A DNA stretch of 33,280 nucleotides from Prolixibacteraceae bacterium (GTDB taxonomy: Bacteria; Bacteroidota; Bacteroidia; Bacteroidales; Prolixibacteraceae). This document shows positions 18,023 to 26,569 of this stretch, one piece after another. The notes below the pieces were generated by a model that saw only the letters and a list, made by a program, of their open reading frames with translations, ran no database searches and was not told the origin of the DNA. The stretch is taken from contig JAFLKN010000069.1 of assembly GCA_019163175.1 (NCBI GenBank), positions 1 through 33,280 on the forward strand. The letters are read 5' to 3'. Made by a program: the position numbers and the translations under genes. Each line of letters starts with the position of its first letter. The stretch's first letter is position 1.

Positions 18023-18711
18023 TAGCTGAAGAACTGATATTTGGTTAACCTGTTTATGGTAACAAGTATGGTGCCCGTGTAAATAATTACAAACAATAAC
18101 AGTTGGATCGCATCTTCATTTGAAATGGCCTTTGTCCTGATTTCAGGAAAATTAGATTTGAAGTAGCGTTGCTGTACAAAAACCATAAGCTTATAGAATC
18201 CATAGCCAATAAGTGCACCCCATAACCAGCCTGCCAGAATATCACCTGGATAATGTAAGCCAAGGTAGATGCGAGTGTATGAAATGAATATGGCCCAGCC
18301 AAAAATCAGGAATGAGAATATACGGTTTTTAAATAATAGCGTGGCAATTATTGCTATTGTAAACGAATTTGATGCATGTGAAGAGAAGAATCCAAAAGTT
18401 CCGCCGCGGTAGTTGTTAACTACATGTACCAGATTGCCGATTGCCGGATCGTTTGAAGGGCGCAAGCGTTCAACAAGGTTTTTTATCAATACGGAAAATT
18501 GGTCACTTACTGCAATTGATAAGCCAATGAGCAATAAAATATAAATAGCGTTCTTTTTGTATGTTTTAATTATGATGTAAACAATTAGCAAATAGAATGG
18601 AATCCAAATTTCTCGACTTGAAAACAATGTCATTGCCTTATCCCAGAAAACACTGTGTATGTCGTTTAAAAACAAAAACAGCGATTGATCTATTTGTTTG
18701 AGTACTTCCAT
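18022..18711 (-). CDS. PAP2-family membrane phosphatase
   Basis: The 229 residues have about six membrane helices. The three PAP2 motifs are present: KNLVERLRP, SSHAS (within FGFFSSHASNSF) and RIYLGLHYPGD. Such enzymes remove phosphate from lipid phosphates such as phosphatidate or undecaprenyl pyrophosphate. The ATG at 18711 (MEVLKQIDQSLFLFLN) is preferred: a TTG at 18756 would add residues encoded by a 9-nt tandem repeat, which is not family sequence. Its stop overlaps the start of the MutS-like gene. It lies downstream of obgE on the same strand. Substrate is not predictable from sequence. Confidence 0.88.
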   Translation of the reverse strand: MEVLKQIDQSLFLFLNDIHSVFWDKAMTLFSSREIWIPFYLLIVYIIIKTYKKNAIYILLLIGLSIAVSDQFSVLIKNLVERLRPSNDPAIGNLVHVVNNYRGGTFGFFSSHASNSFTIAIIATLLFKNRIFSFLIFGWAIFISYTRIYLGLHYPGDILAGWLWGALIGYGFYKLMVFVQQRYFKSNFPEIRTKAISNEDAIQLLLFVIIYTGTILVTINRLTKYQFFS

Positions 18712-18715
18712 AAAA

Positions 18716-18770
18716 GTGACTAAAGTGCCTATTGTGCCTAAAGTTCTGAGCTGCAAATGACTTTAGGCAC
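18716..18770. repeat. 9-nt tandem repeat with an inverted copy upstream of the PAP2 gene
   Basis: On the plus strand the units GTGACTAAA (18716-18724), GTGCCTATT (18725-18733) and GTGCCTAAA (18734-18742) run head to tail. GTGCCTAAAGT (18734-18744) also pairs with ACTTTAGGCAC (18760-18770), an 11-bp stem with a 15-nt loop. The block fills most of the gap between obgE and the PAP2 start codon, so the stem would be in the mRNA leader or spacer. Confidence 0.7.
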
Positions 18771-18794
18771 TCCGAACTTGAGATCATTTCAAAC

Positions 18795-19784
18795 TTATTT
18801 ATTCAGGATTTGCCAGATCTTATCTTTTAGTTGTGTAATTCCCTGGCCTGTAACTGAAGAAATAAACAAATGAGGAATGTCGCTTATTTCCTTGCTGATT
18901 TCAACTTTCAGTTCATCGTCGAGGAAATCGCTTTTGCTGATAACCAAAAAGCGTTCTTTGTCGAGCAACTCTGGATTGTACTCCTGCAGTTCATTAATCA
19001 GAATATCAAATTCTTTTCGGTAATCTTTCGTATCGGCCGGAACCATAAATAAAAGCATGGAGTTACGCTCGATGTGACGCAGGAAGCGTAGTCCTAGACC
19101 TTTTCCTTCGTGAGCACCTTCGATAATTCCCGGAATATCAGCCATTACAAACGATTGATTGTCGCGATAACTAACAATCCCAATATTGGGAACTAATGTA
19201 GTAAATGGGTAATCACCAATTTTGGGTTTAGCTGCTGAAACAACTGAAAGTAAAGTTGATTTTCCCGCACTCGGAAATCCCACCAGACCAACATCAGCAA
19301 GTATCTTTAATTCGAGGGTAAACCATCCTTCAACAAAGGGTTCGCCAGGCTGGGCAAAATGTGGTGCCTGCATGGTAGCTGATTTAAATTGGGTATTTCC
19401 AAGGCCACCACGACCTCCCTGTGCAAGTATTTTAGTTTCTCCTTCCTGGGTAATTTCAAAGAGGAACTCGCCGGTTTCAGCATCTTTGGCAACTGTGCCG
19501 AGTGGAACATCCAGATAAATATCTTCACCATCAGCTCCATGGCGTGATTGTTTCCCTCCGGATTCGCCATGACCTGCAAATACATGCCGGCGATACTTTA
19601 AATGTAAAAGTGTCCACATTTGGGCATTCCCTCTCAATATAACATGACCGCCACGACCTCCATCGCCTCCGTCAGGACCGCCTTTGGGTTCACCTTTTTC
19701 TCTTCGGAAGTGAGCAGAACCCGGGCCCCCGTTTCCTGATCTGCCATATATTTTAACGTAATCAACAAAATTTGTATCAGCCAT
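18795..19784 (-). CDS. obgE: GTPase Obg/CgtA
   Basis: An essential GTPase involved in large ribosomal subunit assembly and stress response. The 329 residues have the Gly-rich Obg fold at the N-terminus ([28 protein letters not shown]) and then the G domain: GFPSAGKST (169-177), DIPGIIEGA (216-224) and SKSD (283-286). The C-terminal OCT extension of some Obg proteins is absent, which is normal for short Obg. It starts at an ATG ([14 protein letters not shown]). It follows hpt and adk but a terminator lies between adk and this gene. Confidence 0.97.
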   Translation of the reverse strand: MADTNFVDYVKIYGRSGNGGPGSAHFRREKGEPKGGPDGGDGGRGGHVILRGNAQMWTLLHLKYRRHVFAGHGESGGKQSRHGADGEDIYLDVPLGTVAKDAETGEFLFEITQEGETKILAQGGRGGLGNTQFKSATMQAPHFAQPGEPFVEGWFTLELKILADVGLVGFPSAGKSTLLSVVSAAKPKIGDYPFTTLVPNIGIVSYRDNQSFVMADIPGIIEGAHEGKGLGLRFLRHIERNSMLLFMVPADTKDYRKEFDILINELQEYNPELLDKERFLVISKSDFLDDELKVEISKEISDIPHLFISSVTGQGITQLKDKIWQILNK

Positions 19785-19865
19785 CTGTGTTTCGAATATT
19801 TGTAATTTGAAATTGGTCGATCGTGTTCCGACTCAATTTCTGATTTTTAAGGGCGCAATGTACGC

Positions 19866-19902
19866 AAAAAAAGACGAATGGTAGATTAACCACTCGTCTT
19901 TT
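19866..19902 (-). terminator. Terminator after adk
   Basis: AAAAGACGA-a-TGGT (19869-19882) pairs with ACCA-c-TCGTCTTTT (19889-19902). On the minus strand the stem is followed by a run of T (complement of 19866-19872). It lies just after the adk stop and separates hpt-adk from obgE. Confidence 0.8.
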
Positions 19903-19920
19903 GTGTTTATTATCAGAATC

Positions 19921-20493
19921 TTAAAGCGCAGCTACAGTGTCAATCAAGCGATGCGCGATTTCTTCTACCGAGCCCATTCCGTCAATCATATGGTATTTGT
20001 TTTGCTCCATATAATAATCTTTTATAGGCATTGTTTTCTCAGCATATATTTGAATCCGGTTTTCAATAATAGAAACATCCTGATCATCAGGACGGCCAGA
20101 TGTTTTTCCACGAGTAAGCAAACGATTTACGAGTTCGTCTTTTTCAACACACAAACAACACATTCCTGAAACAGGAGTTCCGTTCTCGTTTAGCAATTCA
20201 TCGAGTGCTTTGGCCTGAGCCACTGTTCTGGGGAAGCCGTCAAAAATAAAGCCTTGGGTGTCTTTGTTTTCCTGAAGTTTAGTTTTGATCATGGCAATTA
20301 CAATTGAATCAGGTACCAGAAAGCCCTTGTTCATATAGCATTTGGCTTCCAATCCCAGTTCTGTTTCGGCAGCAATCTGGTTACGTAACAAATCACCAGT
20401 CGAAAGGTGAATGAGCCTAAATTTTTCAATGAGAAAATCAGCCTGAGTGCCTTTTCCTGCACCCGGAGGGCCAAATAAAACAAGATTTAACAT
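19921..20493 (-). CDS. adk: Adenylate kinase
   Basis: Balances ATP, ADP and AMP (ATP + AMP = 2 ADP) in the cytoplasm. The 190 residues carry the P-loop GPPGAGKGT (8-16), LSTGDLLR, the AMP-site FDGFPRTVAQA, and the LID Arg region TSGRPDD. The length fits the short-LID form typical of Bacteroidota. It lies 15 bp after hpt on the same strand and is followed by a terminator, so hpt-adk is an operon. Confidence 0.97.
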   Translation of the reverse strand: MLNLVLFGPPGAGKGTQADFLIEKFRLIHLSTGDLLRNQIAAETELGLEAKCYMNKGFLVPDSIVIAMIKTKLQENKDTQGFIFDGFPRTVAQAKALDELLNENGTPVSGMCCLCVEKDELVNRLLTRGKTSGRPDDQDVSIIENRIQIYAEKTMPIKDYYMEQNKYHMIDGMGSVEEIAHRLIDTVAAL

Positions 20494-20508
20494 TTGATCT
20501 AAATAGGG

Positions 20509-21051
20509 TTACTTTTCAATAACTTTATATATATCGATTAAATTACGTCCTTTCCTATCGTAATCCAGACCATATCCAACGATAAAGTCATTCGGAATTT
20601 CGATGCCGATATAATCGAGCTGAACTTTTATTTTAAGCGCATCTGGTTTAAGTAGTAAGGTTGCAATCTTAATTTCGGCGGGATTTTTTGCCTGAATTTG
20701 TTCAATGGTATTGGCAATTGTGATTCCTGAATCAACAATATCTTCCAATACAACTACGGTCCTTCCGCTCAGGTCTTCATTCAGGCCGATCAGTTGTTTG
20801 ATCTCGCCACTTGTTTGTGTTCCCGTATATGAAGCTAATTTGATGAAAGAAATTTCAGCATCAAGCGATGAAATTCGTTTAAAAATTTCGGTTGCGAACA
20901 TGAAAGAACCGTTTAGGATACACAGAAATAGAGGACTTTTACCTTCGAAGTCCTGATTCATTTTTTCTGCCATTTCTTCAACGATTGATCTAATCTTTTC
21001 GTAAGGAATAAAAAGTTCGAAATCCCGATCATTAATAGTTACTTTTTTCAT
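20509..21051 (-). CDS. hpt: Hypoxanthine phosphoribosyltransferase
   Basis: Purine salvage: joins PRPP with hypoxanthine or guanine to give IMP or GMP. The 180 residues have the PRPP-binding loop VVLEDIVDSGIT (100-111), the early ILNGSFMFA stretch, and the C-terminal DFIVGYGLDYDRKGRN base-binding region. It is the first gene of hpt-adk. purE, another purine gene, diverges from the same 131-bp spacer. Confidence 0.96.
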   Translation of the reverse strand: MKKVTINDRDFELFIPYEKIRSIVEEMAEKMNQDFEGKSPLFLCILNGSFMFATEIFKRISSLDAEISFIKLASYTGTQTSGEIKQLIGLNEDLSGRTVVVLEDIVDSGITIANTIEQIQAKNPAEIKIATLLLKPDALKIKVQLDYIGIEIPNDFIVGYGLDYDRKGRNLIDIYKVIEK

Positions 21052-21110
21052 TCTGCTTTAAGTTGAAATATCAATAAATACAAGTAATTTTTTTCTCCGT
21101 ATTTTTCAAT

Positions 21111-21118
21111 TATTTTTG
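21111..21118 (+). promoter_or_regulatory. Putative -7 element of purE
   Basis: TATTTTTG matches TAnnTTTG. Transcription would start near 21125, leaving a leader of about 58 nt before the purE ATG. The -33 position holds a T-rich run rather than a clean TTTG. Confidence 0.45.
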
Positions 21119-21144
21119 GCTTGAAAAATAAAGCGACAAAGTAA

Positions 21145-21152
21145 CAAAACTA
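21145..21152 (-). promoter_or_regulatory. Putative -7 element of hpt-adk
   Basis: On the minus strand this reads TAGTTTTG, matching TAnnTTTG, about 94 nt before the hpt ATG. No well-spaced -33 box is seen. It faces the purE promoter across the divergent spacer. Confidence 0.4.
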
Positions 21153-21182
21153 ATTCATACTGTAAAAATTAATAATCAAAAT

Positions 21183-21689
21183 ATGGAACCAAAAGTTAGT
21201 ATTATAATGGGAAGTACCTCCGATTTGGGAGTTATGGAAGCCGCAGCAAAAATTTTGGATGAATTTGAGATTCCTTTCGAAATCAATGCTTTATCTGCTC
21301 ATCGTACTCCTGAAGCAGTTGAAATATTTGCTAAAGGTGCTAAGGGTCGTGGTATTCAAGTTATTATAGCTGCCGCAGGTATGGCAGCACACTTGCCCGG
21401 AGTAATTGCAGCGATGACCACCTTGCCGGTAATTGGTGTGCCAATTAATGCCAGTTTAAATGGTCTGGATTCGCTGCTGGCTATCGTTCAAATGCCTCCG
21501 GGAATTCCGGTTGCAACAGTTGCTGTAAATGGCGCTCAAAATGCTGGAATTCTGGCTGTTCAGATGATGGCTTTGGCTGATGAAGATCTGGCTTCCAAAC
21601 TCGATTTGTTTAAAGAAAATCTGAAATCAAAAATTGAAAAAGCGAACAAAGAGTTAGCTGAAATTAAATTCAAGTTTAAAACCAATTGA
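21183..21689 (+). CDS. purE: N5-carboxyaminoimidazole ribonucleotide mutase
   Basis: Converts N5-CAIR to CAIR in purine synthesis, in the cytoplasm. The 168 residues match class I PurE in length. The active-site motifs are GSTSD (10-14), SAHRTPE (38-44) and AAGMAAHLPGV. The C-terminus has a Lys/Glu-rich helix. It has its own promoter and a strong terminator just after it. No purK is in the window. Confidence 0.96.
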   Translation: MEPKVSIIMGSTSDLGVMEAAAKILDEFEIPFEINALSAHRTPEAVEIFAKGAKGRGIQVIIAAAGMAAHLPGVIAAMTTLPVIGVPINASLNGLDSLLAIVQMPPGIPVATVAVNGAQNAGILAVQMMALADEDLASKLDLFKENLKSKIEKANKELAEIKFKFKTN

Positions 21690-21735
21690 GCATAAATTTT
21701 TAACAAAATATTTGTAACTTGTATGCGATGATTTG

Positions 21736-21767
21736 ATTCCTGAATTTGATTCAGGAATTTTTTTTTT
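21736..21767 (+). terminator. Terminator after purE
   Basis: ATTCCTGAA (21736-21744) pairs perfectly with TTCAGGAAT (21750-21758) around a 5-nt loop and is followed by about ten T. It ends 11 nt before the next ATG, so the next gene is either started right there or served by limited read-through. Confidence 0.9.
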
Positions 21768-21777
21768 GCCTTAAGTT

Positions 21778-22599
21778 ATGAAATTGTTAACGGCTATTTG
21801 CTTTTGGGTTTTGTCCGTGCTTTTTATACCGAGTCTCAGCGCTCAGGAAATTTTTATACCCGGCTCAAGGGTGCAAGCTTTGGCCGGAACTTCTACTGTT
21901 TTGTCGGATTGCTGGTCGGTTTTTGGTAATCAGGCTGGTTTGGCAGGCATTCATCGCATCGAGTTGGGTGGCTCTTTCCATAATAGGTTTCTGGTTAAAG
22001 AATTATCCACACAGGCAGGATTGCTGGTTGTCCCAATCCAATCGTCGGTTTTTGCAGTTTCGTTATATCAGTTTGGGCAAAATCCTTTCAAGCAGGAAAA
22101 ACTGGGTTTGGCTTACGCCCGGCAAATCTCAAAGCAGCTCAGTTTTGGTATGCAATTCAATTATTATCGTTTATTCTTTTCCGAAGAGAATCGTACGATT
22201 GGTTCAGTTGGTTTAGAACTTGGCTTTCAGTATTTACTTACCAGAAAGCTACTCTTGGGAACGCATCTCGTCAACCCGTATAAAACTTTGGTTAAGACAA
22301 TTTCCGGAGAATACCGTTACCCCAGCTTAGTTAATGCCGGAGTTATTTACCGCATTTCAGAATCTTTCAGCCTGATGTCGGAAATCGAAAATAACTGGAC
22401 TAGTCACTTGATTGTAAAGACTGGCATGGAGTACCATATTCTTGATCGAGTGCATTTACGTGCAGGTGTTTCGGGCAAGCCTTATATGCTTTCTGCCGGA
22501 TTTGGTTTTATGGCGAAAAAACTGACTGTGGATATGGCAACTTCGTATCATCAGTATTTGGGTAATTCTCCGTCGGTATCATTTCAAATTCAGCTTTGA
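21778..22599 (+). CDS. PorV/PorQ-like outer-membrane barrel protein
   Basis: The 273 residues start with a signal peptide ending near SLSA-Q. The mature start, PGSRVQALAGTSTVLSDCW...GNQAGLA, is typical of the PorV/PorQ (FadL-like) group of Bacteroidota, where it covers the opening Asn/Gly-rich segment before a beta-barrel. Alternating hydrophobic strands continue to the C-terminal VSFQIQL. Relatives act in type IX secretion or as general outer-membrane barrels; this one is short and its role is open. The stop overlaps the next start by one base (TGATG), which implies coupled expression with the HhH/barrel protein. Confidence 0.7.
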   Translation: MKLLTAICFWVLSVLFIPSLSAQEIFIPGSRVQALAGTSTVLSDCWSVFGNQAGLAGIHRIELGGSFHNRFLVKELSTQAGLLVVPIQSSVFAVSLYQFGQNPFKQEKLGLAYARQISKQLSFGMQFNYYRLFFSEENRTIGSVGLELGFQYLLTRKLLLGTHLVNPYKTLVKTISGEYRYPSLVNAGVIYRISESFSLMSEIENNWTSHLIVKTGMEYHILDRVHLRAGVSGKPYMLSAGFGFMAKKLTVDMATSYHQYLGNSPSVSFQIQL

Positions 22600-24587
22600 T
22601 GATGAAACGCTTTATCTTTATAATATGCCTTGTTGCTGCTACGTCTCTTGTCCATGCTCAGGAGGCGGTAGTTCAGAATGCTTTAGAGGATTTGATCGAA
22701 TCGCTGGGGGAAGAGTTAGGCGATGATTCCGATATTCAGGAAATACTCGATGATCTGGAGAATTATCGGCAGAATCCGTTAAAGATTAATTCGGCCACAC
22801 CTGACGAACTGATGCGTTTACATTTCTTATCAGAGATTCAAATCAATGATTTGATTAGTTTCAGAGAAAAAACAGGGACTATTTTTACTCTTTATGAATT
22901 GGCTGCCATCGATGGATTTACTCCTGATCTTCTTCAAAAAGTTGAACCATTTATCAGTTTCGACAGCGAAAAATCTGGTTCAGGAAGGAAAAGATCTTCG
23001 GGAGACTTGTTTTTAAGGGGAACCCGAACATTCATGAACACAAAGGGAACTGATGAATCGAAATACGAAGGCGCTCCGGAAAGATATTACCTCAGGCTGA
23101 AGCAAACATCGTCAAGGTTTGACTACGGATTGGTGGCCGAAAAGGATCCCGGTGAAACGTTCTTCAGTAAATCGAATAAGCATGGATTCGATTATACAAG
23201 TGGGTTTGCCAACTTTAAAGCCGGGCAGGAAAACCACATTTTTGTAGGTGATTATCATGTTAGGTTTGGTCAGGGATTGGTTGCCTGGCAGGGATTTTCG
23301 ATGGGTAAGTCAAGTGAAACAACACAGGTTTTCAGGTCGGCACAGGGCATTCGTTCATATTCTTCTACTGACGAGAACTTGTTTTTTCGAGGACTTGCAG
23401 GGCAGCTAAAATACAAGCATTTGGAATTCTTTCCGTTTATTTCCTTAAATAAGCTCGATGCCAGTGTTGATACGCTGGATGGGAAACCTTATTTTGGAGC
23501 ATTTCAAACCAGTGGCTATCATCGGACGGGGTCGGAGATTTCTGGCGAAAATGCTCTGACGCAATTAACAGGTGGTGGACATCTTACTTATTCTTACGAT
23601 CGATGGTCGTTCGGAGTAACAACTGTTTACAATCGTTTTAATATGCGGATGAACCGTGATGATGAGCCTTATAATCAGTTCTTACCTGAAGGGCAGGAAA
23701 GCCTGGTTGCTGGTTTTGACTGGAAGGGATCGGTTAAAAATATATTTCTTTTTGGGGAGGCTGCTGCCAGTTCCAATTCGGGGAGAGCTGTATTGACTGG
23801 CGCCATGCTAAAACCTGTTTCAAATTTTGAACTGTCGGCGATATACCGGAATATCAACAGAACTTATTTCAGCTATTTCGCCAATGCGTTTACCGAATCG
23901 TCAAAGGTAAACGATGAACAGGCACTCTACCTTGGAACAAAGATATTTCCGGCTCCGCATTGGATTATCTGGGCTTATGCCGATTTCTTTAGTTACCGGT
24001 GGCTGAAATATACCACAGCGGCACCATCAAATGGTACAGAATTTTTTGCACAGCTGGCGTTCAATCCAACGCGTGAAACCAGTTTTTATCTACGATTTTT
24101 TCAGGAAGAAAAGGCTCAAAAACTAATTTCAGGAACTTTAAAATACAACAGTGAGCAACGAATCAATCGCCTTCGGTTTAATTTTGCACACGATTTGAAT
24201 GAACTGTTTACCCTGAAAAGCCGGGCAGAATTATCTTTTTATTCGAGGCAAAGTAGTGAACGGGGAATACTTATTTGCCAGGATCTTGTTTATACACCAA
24301 TCGAAAAGCCATTTTCATTGAATGGTCGCCTGGCCTATTTTCATACAGATGGATACAACTCACGTTTGTATGCCTATGAAAATGATGTTTTGTATGCTTT
24401 TTCAATTCCGGCACTCTATGGAAACGGGATTCGTGCATATTTCAATTTTCAGCATCATTTGGGTGATAGAGTTACATTGTGGCTGAAATTAGCGACAACG
24501 CATCAGTTTGCACAGGGAGATGGAGAGCAACGGGTTGATTCCTCCACAAAGTCGGAATTAAAAATCCAGTTGCGTTATCAGTTCTGA
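22599..24587 (+). CDS. Helix-hairpin-helix domain fused to an outer-membrane beta-barrel
   Basis: The 662 residues have a signal peptide (ends near VHA-Q) and an acidic linker. A double helix-hairpin-helix region (about 55-125) includes PLKINSATPDELMRLHFLS and FTLYELAAIDGFTPDLLQKV. About 530 residues of beta-strand-rich sequence follow, ending in LKIQLRYQF, with the final aromatic expected of an outer-membrane barrel. The ATG at 22599 overlaps the previous stop (TGATG); the TTG at 22596 is unlikely. Similar HhH-barrel proteins occur in Bacteroidota without a known job. HhH domains often bind DNA (ComEA), so a link to DNA at the cell surface is conceivable but untested. Confidence 0.75.
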   Translation: MMKRFIFIICLVAATSLVHAQEAVVQNALEDLIESLGEELGDDSDIQEILDDLENYRQNPLKINSATPDELMRLHFLSEIQINDLISFREKTGTIFTLYELAAIDGFTPDLLQKVEPFISFDSEKSGSGRKRSSGDLFLRGTRTFMNTKGTDESKYEGAPERYYLRLKQTSSRFDYGLVAEKDPGETFFSKSNKHGFDYTSGFANFKAGQENHIFVGDYHVRFGQGLVAWQGFSMGKSSETTQVFRSAQGIRSYSSTDENLFFRGLAGQLKYKHLEFFPFISLNKLDASVDTLDGKPYFGAFQTSGYHRTGSEISGENALTQLTGGGHLTYSYDRWSFGVTTVYNRFNMRMNRDDEPYNQFLPEGQESLVAGFDWKGSVKNIFLFGEAAASSNSGRAVLTGAMLKPVSNFELSAIYRNINRTYFSYFANAFTESSKVNDEQALYLGTKIFPAPHWIIWAYADFFSYRWLKYTTAAPSNGTEFFAQLAFNPTRETSFYLRFFQEEKAQKLISGTLKYNSEQRINRLRFNFAHDLNELFTLKSRAELSFYSRQSSERGILICQDLVYTPIEKPFSLNGRLAYFHTDGYNSRLYAYENDVLYAFSIPALYGNGIRAYFNFQHHLGDRVTLWLKLATTHQFAQGDGEQRVDSSTKSELKIQLRYQF

Positions 24588-24757
24588 TTGTCTGAAACAA
24601 ATAGTGGACATTTTATATCCCAGAGCGTACATATAGCTGAAGTTAAAATCTGTTTATTTAATTTAATGTTGCAATGGTGCGATTATCAGTCGATTATAGC
24701 ATTCACGATAAACGTAAATAATCGGCAATTGTATATATCATGTTCGTTCTCTATTGC

Positions 24758-24765
24758 TATATTTG
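24758..24765 (+). promoter_or_regulatory. Putative -7 element of the acyltransferase-HAD pair
   Basis: TATATTTG matches TAnnTTTG exactly, 25 nt before the ATG at 24790. The 202-bp gap upstream (24588-24789) shows nothing else I can assign. Confidence 0.5.
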
Positions 24766-24789
24766 CGCGTCAAAAAAATCAGAATTGGG

Positions 24790-25932
24790 ATGGTTCATAA
24801 AATTAATTTCGACGATATTCGTCCATTCAATGATTCGGAAGTAAATCAGTATCTCCGATTACTCCTTCAGGATGAAGGCTTTCAGCACATCTTACAGTTT
24901 ATTTTTAAAGATCAGGCAAAGATCGATCAGATTAAATTTATGCTTGCCCAGGTTACAACTGTAAAAGATTTACAGTTGAAATTTGTTTATCAACTGGTTG
25001 AAGACCTCATTCTGAAACGTTCAACAGATGGATTAACTTCAAGCGGACTTGAGCATCTGGATAAAAATGCGAGCTATTTATTTATATCCAATCATCGTGA
25101 TATAATTCTCGATTCGGCCATAATGAATTACCTGATTGTGCTGAAAGGAATGAATACTACTGAAATTGCGATTGGAAATAACCTCCTGATAGAAAAATGG
25201 ATTGAATATGCAGTTAAACTGAATCGGGCTTTTGTCGTGCGCCGTAATTTACCTGTTCGGGAATTGTTAATGGCCTCGAAAAAGCTTTCAGAATACATTC
25301 GCCGCGATATTACCTTACAAAACACTTCGGTTTGGATTGCCCAACGGGAGGGTAGAACTAAAGATGGCAATGATAAAACACAGCAAGCTTTATTGAAAAT
25401 GCTGAATTTGAGCAATACAAAAGAATTTGCTGAAGGGTTTAGGGAACTTCGGATTGTCCCCCTTTCTATTTCATACGAAATTGAACCTTGCGGAATTTCG
25501 AAAGTGGCAGAATTGTACAAGAAGCAGACTGAAGGTTTTGAAAAGACTCAGGAAGATGATTTAAGAAGCATGGGCGAAGGTTTGGTCAGGCCGAAAGGAA
25601 GGGTACATTTTGGATTTGGCGAACCAATTACAAACCAGATTTTTGAGAGCAATGAGCCTATTTCGGCTCAGATTGAAAAACTGGCCGACCACATTGATCA
25701 GAAAATTTACAGCAATTTCCAACTTTGGCCTAATAACTATATTGCTGAAGATATTTTAAATAATCAAAGGCTTAACTCTGCACATTATACACAAGAGCAA
25801 TACAGTCAATTCGTTTCGATGCTGGAAGAAGCAGTCGCTATCATTCCAGGTGATTCAGAAATAGTAAAGGGTATGTTCCTGCAAATGTATGTCAACCCAA
25901 TTTTAAATAAGCGAAATACTACCAACGCCTGA
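24790..25932 (+). CDS. PlsC-like glycerophospholipid acyltransferase family protein
   Basis: The 380 residues start at the ATG at 24790 (MVHKINFDDIRPF); a TTG at 24754 falls upstream of the likely transcription start. The acyltransferase signature is FISNHRDIILDS (99-109), so the catalytic His is H102. The spacing to the second Asp is HX5D (HX4D is usual), while D104 is also close. A later QREGRTKDG fits the EG-containing substrate motif. It is longer than a standard PlsC (about 240), with N- and C-terminal extensions, as in a Bacteroidota subgroup. It probably acylates a glycerophosphate or related lipid at the inner membrane. The HAD gene follows after 1 bp. Confidence 0.82.
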   Translation: MVHKINFDDIRPFNDSEVNQYLRLLLQDEGFQHILQFIFKDQAKIDQIKFMLAQVTTVKDLQLKFVYQLVEDLILKRSTDGLTSSGLEHLDKNASYLFISNHRDIILDSAIMNYLIVLKGMNTTEIAIGNNLLIEKWIEYAVKLNRAFVVRRNLPVRELLMASKKLSEYIRRDITLQNTSVWIAQREGRTKDGNDKTQQALLKMLNLSNTKEFAEGFRELRIVPLSISYEIEPCGISKVAELYKKQTEGFEKTQEDDLRSMGEGLVRPKGRVHFGFGEPITNQIFESNEPISAQIEKLADHIDQKIYSNFQLWPNNYIAEDILNNQRLNSAHYTQEQYSQFVSMLEEAVAIIPGDSEIVKGMFLQMYVNPILNKRNTTNA

Positions 25933-25933
25933 T

Positions 25934-26569
25934 ATGTTTACGCAGATTAAGGGAATAATCTGGGATTGGAACGGAACGCTTCTTGACGATGCCAGGCTTG
26001 CCGTTGAAACTATGAACGGAATGCTTGCCCGAAGAAATCTGCCACTAATGACAGTTGATAGCTACAAGCAAGTGTTTACGTTCCCGGTTAAAGATTATTA
26101 CCAGAAAATTGGCTTCGATTTTGAACGTGAGCCTTTTGAAGTCCCGGCTTCAGAATTTATTGTGCGATACAACGAATTGGTTAATGACTGTCGTTTGCAT
26201 CCTGATTCGTTTTCTACATTGAATCATTTCAAAGACTACGGATACAGGCAATTTATTTTATCAGCCATGAAACAGGAAACACTCGATCAATGCCTGGCTC
26301 ATTATCAAATCAATCACTTTTTCGAACATGTTTCTGGGCTTGATGATCATTATGCGGCATCCAAAACCGAAAATGGTCATCGGTTAATTTCAAAGTTGAA
26401 TCTGGATTCAAGTCAGCTGTTACTAATTGGCGATACCGTTCACGATTTTGAAGTGGCGACGGAATTGGGTTGCCTGTGTGTTTTAGTGGCCGACGGACAT
26501 CAGTCAAAGTCGGTACTAAAATCTACCGGAGCCTTAGTGATCGATCAATTAGGCCAATTGTTAGGCTAA
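25934..26569 (+). CDS. HAD-superfamily hydrolase, phosphoglycolate phosphatase-like
   Basis: The 211 residues show the HAD core: nucleophile motif DWNGTLLDD (near residue 11; the second Asp of DxDxT is Asn), motif II FILSAMK, and motif IV IGDTVHDFEVA. The cap is the small helical type seen in Gph/PgmB relatives. The unusual DWNGT is common in one branch of these phosphatases. It sits 1 bp after the acyltransferase and overlaps the convergent LysO gene by 4 nt. Substrate is not predictable. Confidence 0.85.
   Translation: MFTQIKGIIWDWNGTLLDDARLAVETMNGMLARRNLPLMTVDSYKQVFTFPVKDYYQKIGFDFEREPFEVPASEFIVRYNELVNDCRLHPDSFSTLNHFKDYGYRQFILSAMKQETLDQCLAHYQINHFFEHVSGLDDHYAASKTENGHRLISKLNLDSSQLLLIGDTVHDFEVATELGCLCVLVADGHQSKSVLKSTGALVIDQLGQLLG

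Noticed and set aside
24588-24800. A 70-codon open frame after the HhH/barrel gene
   Set aside because: It begins directly at the previous stop, has no normal start or motif, and covers the promoter of the acyltransferase gene.
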